A DNA stretch of 64,000 bases. Origin: Acetobacteraceae bacterium (GTDB lineage: Bacteria > Pseudomonadota > Alphaproteobacteria > Acetobacterales > Acetobacteraceae). A program made the translations under genes and the position numbers. Each line of letters begins with the position of its first letter. Positions within the stretch are counted from its first letter, which is position 1. The notes beneath the pieces are model-generated. The model was not told the origin of the DNA, did not search any database, and was given only the letters and a program-made list of their open reading frames with translations. Where the stretch lies: assembly GCA_025354865.1 (NCBI GenBank), contig JANXMB010000053.1:1-64000 (forward strand), given 5' to 3'. Below are positions 43,946 through 51,820 of this stretch, in pieces.

Positions 43946-44626
43946 CTACGCGGCGTCGTGGAAGATAATGCCCATGGTATGGCGCTGTCCCGACAGGATG
44001 CGGCTGACGCCGTGCCGCATGATTGTGCGGTAATGGCCTCGGGTGCCGCGCACCGGGCGTTCGCGCACGGGGAAGACGACCGCGTCGCCCTGGCGCAGGG
44101 GCACAATCTCTGCCTTGGATTGGGCGCGCGGGCGCTGTTCGACCAGCAGGAACTCGCCGCCGGTGAAATCGCGTTCGGGGTCGCTCAGCAGGATGGTGGC
44201 TTGCAAGGGGAAAGCGAGATCGCCGTAGAGGTCCTGGTGCAAGCAGTTGAACCCATCCTTGCCATAGCGCAGCAGCAGCGGCGTCGGCCGGGTCTGCCCG
44301 GCGGCGTGGCAGCGGGCAAGGAAGTCGTCCAGGCTGTCGGGGAAGTCGTCGGGTTGCCCGAGGGCGCGCCGCCATGCGTTGGCAATGCCGGCCAGCGGCG
44401 CATAGAGCGCGTGGCGCAGGGCGGCGACCTCCGGCGGCAGGGGATACGCGAAATATTTGTATTCGCCGCGGCCGTAGGCGTGCTGCTCCATGACGATGCG
44501 CTTCCGGAACGGGGCGTCGGCGTCGTACAGCTCGGCCAACCGGCGGCACGTTTCGGCATCCAGCAAGGGGTGCACCGCGTAGCCGTCCCGATTGAGCGTG
44601 TCGGCGAGTGCTTCGGCGTCGATCAT
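43946..44626 (-). CDS. 2OG-Fe(II) oxygenase (PF09859, DUF2086 type)
   Basis: A 226-residue 2-oxoglutarate- and Fe(II)-dependent dioxygenase, soluble, of unknown substrate. The iron-binding HxD is His130-x-Asp132 in CLHQDLYGDLAFPL. The distal His lies in RTIMRHGVSRI (about 205), and the 2-oxoglutarate Arg in SGQRHTMGIIFHD (Arg215). The block DFTGGEFLLVEQRPRAQSKA is characteristic of the DUF2086 family. I chose the ATG at 44626 because the family starts there and the frame upstream is not protein-like. In other genomes this family often accompanies alkylation-damage genes; none is adjacent here. Confidence 0.88.
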   Translation of the reverse strand: MIDAEALADTLNRDGYAVHPLLDAETCRRLAELYDADAPFRKRIVMEQHAYGRGEYKYFAYPLPPEVAALRHALYAPLAGIANAWRRALGQPDDFPDSLDDFLARCHAAGQTRPTPLLLRYGKDGFNCLHQDLYGDLAFPLQATILLSDPERDFTGGEFLLVEQRPRAQSKAEIVPLRQGDAVVFPVRERPVRGTRGHYRTIMRHGVSRILSGQRHTMGIIFHDAA

Positions 44627-44702
44627 CGTCCGATCCTGTGCCCGTTCATCCGCACGATCCTGACAGGACCGGCGTGCCCTCGCTTCCCGGATCGTGCGGC
44701 GG

Positions 44703-46151
44703 TCAGGCAGCGCCCGGCAGCGGCTTGCGCACTTCTTCGGCCAAGGCGTCGCGCACGGCATCGAGCACCGGCTGCCACCCGCCGGGCTTGTCCTGCCGGA
44801 ACAGGCGGACCGAGGGATACCAGGGGCTGTCCGAGCGATCCAGCATCCAGCGCCAATCCGCCGCCTTGGGGATCATGATCCACGCCGGCTTGCCCAGCGC
44901 GCCCGACAGATGCCCCATCGAGGTATCGACGGTCACGATCAGGTCCAAATTCTCGATAACAGCGGCGGTTTCGCCGAAATCGGTCAGGTCGTTCGACAGA
45001 TCGGTCATGTGGGCGAACTTGCCGATATGTTCGATATCGCGCGCCGGCATCGGCTTTTGCAACGAGACGAAGGCAGCCGGCCCCAGTTCCGCCAGCGGCA
45101 GCAACTGCGCCAGCGGCACCGAGCGGCGGCGGTCGTTGGGATGGGTGGGGCGTCCGGTCCAAGCGAGGCCGATGCGACGGACCCCCGTTGGCAGTTGCAT
45201 CGCCAACCGTTCCCGCCACGCGGCGACCCGACCGGGGTCGGCCTTCAAATAGGGGAAGGTGCTCGGGATAGTGTCGATCTTGGTCTGAAACAGATAGGGC
45301 AGGCTGGACAGGCGGCAATGCGCGGCATGGCCGGGCACGTCGGTCCAGCGATGGCAGAACTGAGTCACGCCGGGGATATCGCGCAGCAGCGGCGCCATCT
45401 CCTCGCTACAACCCAGCACCACTTCCTGCACCCGGCTGGCGGCTTCGGCGATGAAGCGGGCGAATTGGATGGTATCGCCGTAGCCCTGATCGCCGACCAG
45501 CAGCAAGCGACCGGTCGGGATATGCATGCCGTTCCATGGCGCCGAGGTCATGGCGGGCATGGTGAGCTTCCCGGCCTCGGTTTCGTTGCGCCATTCGTAT
45601 TCCATCCAGCCGGCTTCGAAATCGCCCATGGCCAGCAGGTTCTGCGCCATCGCGAGGTGGCCGTCGGCGTGCTTGTGGTTCAACCCGAGGGCGCGCAGCA
45701 GGCAGGCCGCCGCTTTTTCGCGGTCGTCGGCATCGGTGAAGATCAGCGAGAGATTGACCAGATGGTCGGCGTTATTGGGGTCGAGGCGGACCGATTCCTG
45801 CCCGGTCGCCAGGGCGTCCTCGATCCGATTGGTGGACCGCTGCATGGCGCTGAGATGGGCATACCAACTCGCGTTGCCCGGCCGCAACGCCACCGCGCGG
45901 GTGAGATTGGCGATCCCGGCTTCATGGTCGTTCTGCATCGCCTGGACGATGCCCAGCAGCGCCAGACCGGCGGGATGCTCGGGGATCGCAGCCAGGACGT
46001 CGTTGCAGATGCCGACGGCTTCGTTCAGCCGCTTGCTCTGCGCCGCCGTCTGCGCCCGCGTAAGGGCCTGTTCGGCGGTCTCGCCGCCAGGAAGGGTGGG
46101 TTCTGCGGCAGCGGCGGGGACGGCTGCTTGTGGTCCGGTCGAGTCGCTCAT
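44703..46151 (-). CDS. TPR-repeat glycosyltransferase (GT9/GT41-like C-terminus)
   Basis: A 482-residue soluble protein. The N-terminal half (about residues 25-190) holds four to five TPR repeats (LNEAVGICNDVLAAIPEHPAGLALLGIVQ and followers). The C-terminal half is a GT-B fold with LLLVGDQGYGDTIQFARF, IGLAWTGRPTHPNDRRRSVPL and the donor-site block TVDTSMGHLSGALGKPAWIM. This organisation is common for putative flagellin or surface-protein glycosyltransferases. It lies 76 bp upstream of the oxygenase gene on the same strand; a shared pathway is not established. Confidence 0.85.
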   Translation of the reverse strand: MSDSTGPQAAVPAAAAEPTLPGGETAEQALTRAQTAAQSKRLNEAVGICNDVLAAIPEHPAGLALLGIVQAMQNDHEAGIANLTRAVALRPGNASWYAHLSAMQRSTNRIEDALATGQESVRLDPNNADHLVNLSLIFTDADDREKAAACLLRALGLNHKHADGHLAMAQNLLAMGDFEAGWMEYEWRNETEAGKLTMPAMTSAPWNGMHIPTGRLLLVGDQGYGDTIQFARFIAEAASRVQEVVLGCSEEMAPLLRDIPGVTQFCHRWTDVPGHAAHCRLSSLPYLFQTKIDTIPSTFPYLKADPGRVAAWRERLAMQLPTGVRRIGLAWTGRPTHPNDRRRSVPLAQLLPLAELGPAAFVSLQKPMPARDIEHIGKFAHMTDLSNDLTDFGETAAVIENLDLIVTVDTSMGHLSGALGKPAWIMIPKAADWRWMLDRSDSPWYPSVRLFRQDKPGGWQPVLDAVRDALAEEVRKPLPGAA

Positions 46152-46260
46152 GCCGCCAAAATGCCTGTTGCCGAGGATCGGGACAAGGGGCGTTCGGCGG
46201 GCTTTGCGCCGGGAGGATGGGGGGCAGCGGCCGATCGCGAAACACGGGCGCGCGCCCCCC

Positions 46261-47139
46261 TCAACGCCCGTCGAACATCCGCTGTCGCTCGGTTTGCTGC
46301 GCCGGCCCGATCGGGGAGGGGCCGGGCCGTACTTTCTGTCGCAAAGGCGGGGACGGGAGGGCGGCGATCTCGGTCACCAGCTTGCGAGCCATTGCCTGCC
46401 CGAAGCTGTGGAAATCTTGCACCACCAGCACAAAACTGCCCGGCCCGCCGGTCACGTTCTCCCGATAATACAGCGGCAGTCCGCCGGGCGGCTGCACATG
46501 GGCGAAGGTCCAGGACACCGGATGGTCGTTGACGATGGCCAGACCGTTGATCGTGATGCCCGCAGCCACGGCGTCGTCCCGCGCGGCGGCGACCTCGCGA
46601 CCGGCGTTGTTGGTGCCGTCGCCGCAGACGTCGATGACCCGGCGGGTGGCATTGAAGCCGCTCTCGGCCAGGGCCTGGACTGCGAGATCGATGCCGGCGC
46701 CGATCGCGGTGCGGCCATAGAAGGATCGCGGCGCGGCGGACAGAAGATCGGCGAAGGCGCGGGCGGAGGGCAGGTCGCGGATGGCGGTCCAACCGACGAC
46801 CGTACGGGTCTGCCCGTCGCCGGCGAATTCGATATAGGACACGGCGATGGCACCCAGAAGCCCGCCGCGAATGGCGCGCACGACGGCGGGATCGACGAAG
46901 GCGGCGGCATAGCCCTGTTTTTCCAGGGTAAATTCGGCATCGTCGATGCTGCGGGAGACGTCGGACACCAATACGAGCGCGAGATCGACGTCCTCCGCTG
47001 CGGCAGGGTTGACGGCGGCCAAAGCGAGAGGCGGTTGGGTCTTGACCCCGATCGGCGGGGACGCGGGCGCGGGGCGGCCGGCCAGCGCGACGGTGGCGAT
47101 CGCGATCGATAGAAGTGTCAACCGCACTGCGCGCCACAT
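46261..47139 (-). CDS. DUF1194 protein (von Willebrand A-like, exported)
   Basis: A 292-residue protein with an N-terminal signal peptide (WRAVRLTLLSIAIATVALAGRPAPA) and a DUF1194 domain, a von Willebrand factor A-type fold. The metal-site motif DVSRS (in LALVLVSDVSRSIDDAEF, about residues 60-64), SFYGRTAIGAGIDLAVQAL and RVIDVCGDGTNNAG are its hallmarks. It is likely periplasmic and adhesion- or scaffold-like, with unknown partner. I chose the ATG at 47139 since the signal peptide starts there; the longer frame overlaps the neighbouring repressor gene. Confidence 0.85.
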   Translation of the reverse strand: MWRAVRLTLLSIAIATVALAGRPAPASPPIGVKTQPPLALAAVNPAAAEDVDLALVLVSDVSRSIDDAEFTLEKQGYAAAFVDPAVVRAIRGGLLGAIAVSYIEFAGDGQTRTVVGWTAIRDLPSARAFADLLSAAPRSFYGRTAIGAGIDLAVQALAESGFNATRRVIDVCGDGTNNAGREVAAARDDAVAAGITINGLAIVNDHPVSWTFAHVQPPGGLPLYYRENVTGGPGSFVLVVQDFHSFGQAMARKLVTEIAALPSPPLRQKVRPGPSPIGPAQQTERQRMFDGR

Positions 47140-47260
47140 CGGGTGTTCGCTTTCCTCGGAGGGATCGGCCGAGTTTGCACCGGTCTGCGGGGTCTGCGTC
47201 AAAGCAATAATCGCGTTGCCCGACGATTGGCAGAACCCGCGAACAATTGCGGCCGGGGGC

Positions 47261-47911
47261 CTACTGGCTGACCCAGACGATCCGATGCAGCCAGGCAATC
47301 TCGTTTAGGTCGAACGAGAAATCGGGGTGCAGCGGATTGAGGCTTTTCAACTCCACCCGGCGCGCCGAGCGGCGAGTGAGCTGCTTAGCCATGACTTCCC
47401 CGGCGTTGGTGCGGGCAACGACACGATCCCCGCGGCGGATCGGGGATGCCGGGGATACGATCACCAGATCGCCGTCGCGATAGACCGGCTCCATCGAATT
47501 GCCGCTGATTTCCAGGGCATAGGCGTTGGGGTCGCCGATGTCGGGCAACCCGACTTCGTCCCAGGAGCCGCCGACGGGAAAGCCGCCGTCGTCGAAATAA
47601 CCCTCCGCCCCCGCCTGCGCCATGCCGATCAGCGGAATGCGCCGGGAGACGATGCGGGAACTGTTGTTGCTGGCCAAGGCCCGGGCGCCGGACACCAGGG
47701 CGGTGAACGCCTCCATCGATGCACCGGTGGCGTTGAGCACTTTGGCGATGCTTTCGGTGCTGGGCCAGCGGGCGCGGCCGTCCGGCATGCGGCGCTTGGA
47801 CACATTGAACGTCGTCGAGTCCAGGCCGGATTTCTTCGCCAGGCCCGACGCCGACATGCCGTATTCGGCGGCGAGCGTGTCGAGGGCGCGCCAGACATCT
47901 TCGTGTTTCAT
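47261..47911 (-). CDS. S24-family HTH transcriptional repressor (CI/LexA-like)
   Basis: A 216-residue two-domain repressor. The N-terminal helix-turn-helix spans about residues 10-60 (MSASGLAKKSGLDSTTFNVSKR). The C-terminal S24 peptidase domain has Ser139 (ISGNSMEPVYRDGDL) and Lys176 (GEVMAKQLTRR) as catalytic dyad and an Ala100-Gly101 cleavage site in GMAQAG, so RecA-stimulated self-cleavage is possible. The DNA-binding domain is XRE-like, not the winged helix of LexA. Divergent from the orphan gene at 48.09 kb across an AT-rich 176-bp gap with dyads, as expected for an autoregulated phage-type repressor, although it may be a chromosomal stress regulator. Confidence 0.87.
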   Translation of the reverse strand: MKHEDVWRALDTLAAEYGMSASGLAKKSGLDSTTFNVSKRRMPDGRARWPSTESIAKVLNATGASMEAFTALVSGARALASNNSSRIVSRRIPLIGMAQAGAEGYFDDGGFPVGGSWDEVGLPDIGDPNAYALEISGNSMEPVYRDGDLVIVSPASPIRRGDRVVARTNAGEVMAKQLTRRSARRVELKSLNPLHPDFSFDLNEIAWLHRIVWVSQ

Positions 47912-47977
47912 CGATTCGCTTTCATGGGCAACGAGTGCGCCGGGGGTATTATGATAGGAATGCGAGCCGATTGAAAT

Positions 47978-48048
47978 GGGAAACTATCCCGTGTCTGCGC
48001 TTTGTATCTTGCCATTGTATGCAACCTATGGTTTAGTATACAGAATTC
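47978..48048. promoter_or_regulatory. AT-rich divergent control region with dyads (possible repressor operators)
   Basis: The gap between the S24 repressor and the divergent small gene is distinctly less GC-rich than its surroundings. It contains several dyads: GGGA-N5-TCCC at 47978-47990, AACC-TAT-GGTT at 48023-48033, GTATAC at 48036-48041 and GAATTC at 48043-48048. One or more could be operators for the neighbouring repressor. The dyads are short and unlike one another, so assignment is tentative. Confidence 0.35.
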
Positions 48049-48087
48049 GTTCCCGTATTGCTTGCCCCGCACAGGAGCCAACCCGCA

Positions 48088-48489
48088 ATGGCACAATCCG
48101 CCCAATTTCGCCTCGGCAACCGATTAGCCGCACAAACCCGACCCGCATCGATCGAAACCAATGCGCGGGTGCAACCGTTTCGCAACGCCGAGGAAGCCTG
48201 GATCTGGACCATGGCAGCCCTGACGGCGCGGCGCGACGGCGCACGTTACACCGCCAACCAAGGCCGCATCGGCCGGCCCTGCGACCCCGACGATATCGTC
48301 CGCAGCCTCGACGCCTTGTATCGACAGCGCCGGATCGATCTGTTGCATGCCCGTATCCTCCGGATTTGGGGCGAGCGCGGCGCCGCACCCGATCCCACCC
48401 ATGCCATGGAAAAGGCCGATTGGACCTTGTGGCGGGAGGCGCTGGACCGATTGGAGTGGTCGTTGCGCATCAAGGGCATCGTTGCCTGA
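48088..48489 (+). CDS. Conserved-looking small protein of unknown function
   Basis: A 133-residue soluble, Arg-rich protein I cannot assign. The core RNAEEAWIWTMAALTARRDGARY...RPCDPDDIVRSLDALYRQRRIDLLHARILRIWGERGAAPD looks like a compact helical domain. I have a recollection of similar alphaproteobacterial proteins without known function. An AGGAG sequence precedes the ATG at 48088. It is transcribed divergently from the S24 repressor, so it is a likely target of that repressor. It is followed by a 310-bp gap carrying a promoter and four terminators. Confidence 0.75.
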   Translation: MAQSAQFRLGNRLAAQTRPASIETNARVQPFRNAEEAWIWTMAALTARRDGARYTANQGRIGRPCDPDDIVRSLDALYRQRRIDLLHARILRIWGERGAAPDPTHAMEKADWTLWREALDRLEWSLRIKGIVA

Positions 48490-48534
48490 ATTCCTGTAAT
48501 TAGGGAAAATTTCATTTAAATAGGAAAAATAACG

Positions 48535-48564
48535 TTGACACGCCCACCCCAACCCCGTTAGTAA
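48535..48564 (+). promoter_or_regulatory. Candidate sigma-70 promoter ahead of a terminator array
   Basis: A perfect -35 hexamer TTGACA at 48535-48540 is followed, after 17-18 bp, by TTAGTA/TAGTAA (48558-48564) as a -10. It lies in a locally AT-rich patch (48490-48540). It points at the small gene at 48800, with a leader of about 230 nt that contains four intrinsic terminators. No other gene lies between. Confidence 0.5.
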
Positions 48565-48630
48565 TCGTGCATCGACGGGATCGGTGCGTTCAACAAACGC
48601 CCCAACCCCCGACACGTATCGAAACCGACC

Positions 48631-48661
48631 GGACCGCCCCGTATGGGACGGTCCTTTTTTT
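48631..48661 (+). terminator. Intrinsic terminator 1 of 4 in tandem
   Basis: GGACCG (48631-48636) pairs with CGGTCC (48649-48654), extended inward by CCC/GGG around a GTAT loop, and is followed by seven T (48655-48661). Confidence 0.85.
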
Positions 48662-48671
48662 GTGCCCAACC

Positions 48672-48701
48672 GGACCGCCCCGCCTGGGACGGTCCTTTTT
48701 T
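48672..48701 (+). terminator. Intrinsic terminator 2 of 4 in tandem
   Basis: GGACCG (48672-48677) pairs with CGGTCC (48690-48695), then six T. Same sequence as unit 1 apart from the loop (GCCT for GTAT). It lies 41 bp after unit 1. Confidence 0.85.
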
Positions 48702-48711
48702 GTGCCCAACT

Positions 48712-48742
48712 GGACCGCCCCGCCTGGGACGGTCTTTTTTTT
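48712..48742 (+). terminator. Intrinsic terminator 3 of 4 in tandem
   Basis: GGACCG (48712-48717) pairs with CGGTCT (48730-48735, one G-U pair), then a run of T to 48742. Period 40 bp from unit 2. Confidence 0.85.
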
Positions 48743-48750
48743 GCCCGAGA

Positions 48751-48780
48751 GGACCGCTCCACCTGGGACGGTCTTTTTTT
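48751..48780 (+). terminator. Intrinsic terminator 4 of 4 in tandem
   Basis: GGACCG (48751-48756) pairs with CGGTCT (48769-48774), then T to 48780. Inner stem bases vary (CTCC for CCCC) while the outer stem is kept. It ends 19 bp before the next start codon. Confidence 0.85.
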
Positions 48781-48799
48781 GTCTGAAAGGATCCCTCCC

Positions 48800-49036
48800 A
48801 TGGCCTTCGCCGCGCGCAACCTGTCCGTGCTCGCCTACGCCTCCGGCTTTACGCTCTGGCACTGCAAAGCACCGAAAGACCCGATCGACGCCGTCGTGTC
48901 CGATAACTACTTTCGGGATGCCGCCGACATGCTCACCGCCGGCGATCTCATCATGGTCACCGCCGCCAACGGTGCTCGGATCGTTGCCGTCGCGCTCGCC
49001 GATATCGACACCGTCGTCGTGGCAGCCCTGGTCTGA
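48800..49036 (+). CDS. Small phage-type protein of unknown function
   Basis: A 78-residue protein, MAFAARNLSVLAYASGFTLW..., with predicted beta strands (DLIMVTAANGARIVAVALADIDTVVVAALV). It resembles short proteins that I associate with phage structural gene regions, of the type AxNLxxLAYxxGFTLWHY...YFxxAxDMLxxGDxI. This is from memory and not verified. RBS AAAGGA lies 8 bp before the ATG. It sits directly after four tandem terminators and no other phage gene follows, so it looks like a stray or domesticated phage gene. Confidence 0.72.
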   Translation: MAFAARNLSVLAYASGFTLWHCKAPKDPIDAVVSDNYFRDAADMLTAGDLIMVTAANGARIVAVALADIDTVVVAALV

Positions 49037-49078
49037 CGCCCACCGCCTCGGAACCCCATGCCATTCCCCGAACCCTGC

Positions 49079-49296
49079 TAGAGCGCGATGACCGGAGGTG
49101 GAATCACCGGAGGTCCGATCGCGCGAACAAACAATCGGTTAGATCGCGATACGTGAGCGAGAGCGAACGCATCGCGATCTAGACCATGATCGTTTGAGGT
49201 TGCGCGCGATCTCGGCGTTGGATCATGGTCTAAGCCTTTGTTTGAGAGGGTGATTCACGCCCGAGGTTGAAGTCAACCTCAAGCGATCACGCTCTA
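49079..49296. repeat. 218-bp MITE-like structured intergenic element
   Basis: No ORF. Imperfect terminal inverted repeats start TAGAGCG (49079-49085) and end CGCTCTA (49290-49296). Inside are perfect hairpins AGATCGCGAT/ATCGCGATCT (49141-49150 and 49171-49180), AGACCATGATC/GATCATGGTCT (49181-49191 and 49221-49231) and GAGGTTGA/TCAACCTC (49263-49270 and 49273-49280), plus the direct repeat ACCGGAGGT (49091-49099 and 49106-49114). Such palindrome-rich non-coding repeats are frequent in alphaproteobacterial genomes. The following 192 bp to the next gene (49297-49488) show nothing recognisable. Confidence 0.75.
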
Positions 49297-49488
49297 GGCC
49301 GGCCGACCAGGGGGCGCGGCAACCGAGCGCAGCAACGGGGCGGAACGGGCGAACGATGGAACGATATTCCGCGCGCGCCGCCCCCGATCGACGCGGCACT
49401 ACCCGCTCCCAGTGCGGTTTCGTTCAGCGACGGCCAATAGTCCGTCCGCCGTTCGAACTGCCCCCAATACAATGCAAGATGGACCGCG

Positions 49489-49788
49489 ATGACCGACGAC
49501 AGCGATGCCGGCACCTGGAATGAAAGCCGCCGGCTGATTATCAGCCAACTCCGGGATATGGACGGATCGATCCGCGAACTCAGCCATCGGATCGACAAAT
49601 ACAGCGAAACCGCACGCGAAAAAGCGTCCGAAGTCGCCAAGGAAGCGCAAACCGGCATCATCGAGTTGAACCTGCGGGTGGCCATGCTCGAGCTGCGTGC
49701 GAAAATGTGGGGGGCTTTCGTCGGCCTCGTCGGCGGCTCCGTCGGAACCCTTCTGGTGGAGGTCGTGCGCCGCTCGGTGGGTCGATAG
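49489..49788 (+). CDS. Small coiled-coil membrane protein (phage-like)
   Basis: A 99-residue protein. Residues 1-65 are charged and helical (RRLIISQLRDMDGSIRELSHRIDKYSETAREKASEVAKEA), probably a coiled coil. A C-terminal membrane helix follows (WGAFVGLVGGSVGTLLVEVV). Length and layout resemble small phage or plasmid membrane proteins, but I cannot name a family. It is flanked by the MITE-like element upstream and the amidohydrolase gene downstream. Confidence 0.65.
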   Translation: MTDDSDAGTWNESRRLIISQLRDMDGSIRELSHRIDKYSETAREKASEVAKEAQTGIIELNLRVAMLELRAKMWGAFVGLVGGSVGTLLVEVVRRSVGR

Positions 49789-49855
49789 TAATCCTGCGCC
49801 GCTCTTGCCCACAGCACCCGGCCCGACGTAGCGTCGCGATCCGTAAAAAAGGGGG

Positions 49856-50710
49856 ATGGCGAACGTGCCGATTATCGACGCACAGGTGCATGCTTACGAG
49901 CACGACCGGCCCGGCCGCCCCTGGGTGGGCAGCTTGACCGGGCCGAAAGCGGTCAACGGCGATGCCATGGTCGGGGCGATGGATGCGGTCGGGGTGGACG
50001 GCGCGCTGCTGGTCTCACCCTTCAGCATGTACCGCTACGACGCCAGCTATGCCATCGAGGTGCAGCAGGCCCATCCCGGTCGGTTCGGCCTGATCAAGCC
50101 GGTCGATCCCACCGACCCCGGGGTCGCCGACACGATCGACGCCTGGAAATCCGTCCCCGGCGCCGTCGGCGTGCGCATCATGATGCGCGATCCCATGTCC
50201 CGCGACCCCGCCGATCCCGGAATCGCCCGCGTGCTGACCGCCGCCGCTCGGCATCGCCTGCCGGTCAACATCCTGGCCTGGGGCCGGTTGGACCAGGCCC
50301 TTGCCCTCGCGGCCCGCCATCCCGACACGCAGATCGTGATCGATCACCTCGGGCTGCAACAGCCGCACCACCCGCCGGCCCCGGCCGATGCCTGGGATGT
50401 CCTGCCGCAGGTGCTGGCGCTGGCGGCGCAACCCAATATCGCCATCAAGATTACCGGCGCATGCACCCTGTCGCACCAGCCCTTCCCCTACGCCGACATC
50501 TGGGACCCGCTCGCCCGTATCTTCGACGCCTTCGGCCTGCATCGCTGCCTGTGGGGCACGGATTGGACCCGAGCGGTGGAGGTGCTGACGTACGGGCAGG
50601 GGGTGGAGGCGTTCAAGATGACCGATCGACTGTCCGCCGAAGACAAAGCCATGCTCCTGGGCGGCGCGTTGGAGCGGGTCTATCGCTGGTCGCCGACGAA
50701 ACACGACTGA
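49856..50710 (+). CDS. Amidohydrolase family protein (PF04909)
   Basis: A 284-residue TIM-barrel metal-dependent hydrolase of the amidohydrolase-2 family, whose members include lactone hydrolases and decarboxylases. It starts with the metal motif IIDAQVHAY (Asp8, His12). The middle has NILAWGR and IVIDHLGLQQPHH. Near the C-terminus CLWGTDWTRAVE provides the catalytic Asp. RBS-like GGGGG lies just upstream of the ATG. It has no operon partner of obvious related function; pyrD follows after 45 bp. Substrate unknown. Confidence 0.85.
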   Translation: MANVPIIDAQVHAYEHDRPGRPWVGSLTGPKAVNGDAMVGAMDAVGVDGALLVSPFSMYRYDASYAIEVQQAHPGRFGLIKPVDPTDPGVADTIDAWKSVPGAVGVRIMMRDPMSRDPADPGIARVLTAAARHRLPVNILAWGRLDQALALAARHPDTQIVIDHLGLQQPHHPPAPADAWDVLPQVLALAAQPNIAIKITGACTLSHQPFPYADIWDPLARIFDAFGLHRCLWGTDWTRAVEVLTYGQGVEAFKMTDRLSAEDKAMLLGGALERVYRWSPTKHD

Positions 50711-50755
50711 GGCCGGCCCTATCGTCGCGCGCTCAAGGCGGGCATAAGTGGGGTA

Positions 50756-51820
50756 ATGACCCCCTTTATCGCATCCGCTCTGTTGCCGTTATTGCGTCGG
50801 ATCGATGCCGAGACCGCGCATGATTTCTCGCTCTGGGCGCTGCGTCGGGGCTTGGCCGGGCACGCGCCGCGATTCGACGATCCGGTGCTGGCGACCCAGG
50901 TTTTGGGCCTGAGTTTTAGCAATCCGATCGGCCTCGCTGCCGGCTTCGACAAGAACGCGGTCGCGGTTCGGGCGCTGATGAACCTGGGCTTCGGCTTCGT
51001 GGAAACCGGCACCGTCACCCCGCGGCCGCAAGCCGGGAATTCGAAGCCACGGCTCTATCGGCTGGAATCGGATCGCGCGGTGATCAACCGCATGGGGTTC
51101 AATAACGGCGGCCTCGAAGCCTACCGGCGCAACCTCGAAGGGTTGTCGGGGCGCACCGCGATCCTCGGCGCGAATGTCGGGATCAACAAGGACGGCGCCA
51201 ATCCCGAGCGGGATTATCCGATGCTGATTGGGGCGGTGGGGCCGTTGGCGGATTATGTGGCGATCAACGTGTCGTCCCCCAACACGCCCGGCCTGCGCGA
51301 TCTGCAATCGGAGGATCGGTTGCGATCCATCCTGCGCGCCGTCGCAGCGGTGCCGAACAAGCCGCCCATCCTGGTGAAAGTGGCCCCCGACCTGACTGAT
51401 GAGGGGCTGAGAGCCGTCGTCGAAACCGCCGTTGCCGAGGGGGTGCAGGGGTTGATCGTCGGCAATACGACGCTGTCCCGCCCGCCCGGCATCGTGTCGC
51501 GCCTGATCCGGAAAGATGGTGGGCTGTCTGGCGCGCCGCTGCTGGGTCTATCGACCCGGATGTTGGCTCGCGCTTTTCTGTATGCCGAAGGGCGCCTGGT
51601 ATTGATCGGCGCCGGCGGGGTGTTCGATGCCAACGACGCCATGCTGAAAATCCGCGCCGGCGCGTCCCTGGTGCAGTTGTATACAGGGTTCGCCTATCAG
51701 GGGCCGGTGGCGATCCCGCGCATGAAGCGGCAGCTTGCGGCGCTCCTGAAAAACGGGGGATACAGCCGCGTCCAGGATGCGGTCGGTTGCGATGCGCGGG
51801 CATTGGCGGAGCTTCGATAA
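50756..51820 (+). CDS. pyrD: Dihydroorotate dehydrogenase (quinone), class 2
   Basis: Membrane-associated class-2 dihydroorotate dehydrogenase of 354 residues, oxidising dihydroorotate to orotate with quinone as acceptor in pyrimidine synthesis. N-terminal helices with LLPLLRRIDAETAHDFSLWALRRGL give membrane contact. FMN-site motifs are NPIGLAAGFDKNA, RPQAGNSKPRLYRL and NRMGFNNGG. The catalytic Ser lies in INVSSPNTPGLRDLQ. LVLIGAGGVFDANDAM and ASLVQLYTGFAYQGP close the barrel. It overlaps the next gene by one base (TAATG). Confidence 0.97.
   Translation: MTPFIASALLPLLRRIDAETAHDFSLWALRRGLAGHAPRFDDPVLATQVLGLSFSNPIGLAAGFDKNAVAVRALMNLGFGFVETGTVTPRPQAGNSKPRLYRLESDRAVINRMGFNNGGLEAYRRNLEGLSGRTAILGANVGINKDGANPERDYPMLIGAVGPLADYVAINVSSPNTPGLRDLQSEDRLRSILRAVAAVPNKPPILVKVAPDLTDEGLRAVVETAVAEGVQGLIVGNTTLSRPPGIVSRLIRKDGGLSGAPLLGLSTRMLARAFLYAEGRLVLIGAGGVFDANDAMLKIRAGASLVQLYTGFAYQGPVAIPRMKRQLAALLKNGGYSRVQDAVGCDARALAELR

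Noticed and set aside
47261-47911. LexA SOS repressor
   Set aside because: The C-terminal S24 peptidase fits, but the N-terminal domain is an XRE-type helix-turn-helix, not the LexA winged helix, so a CI-like regulator is the better call.
47912-49855. Complete prophage
   Set aside because: No integrase, terminase, capsid, tail or lysis gene and no att repeats found; only a repressor and small orphan genes.
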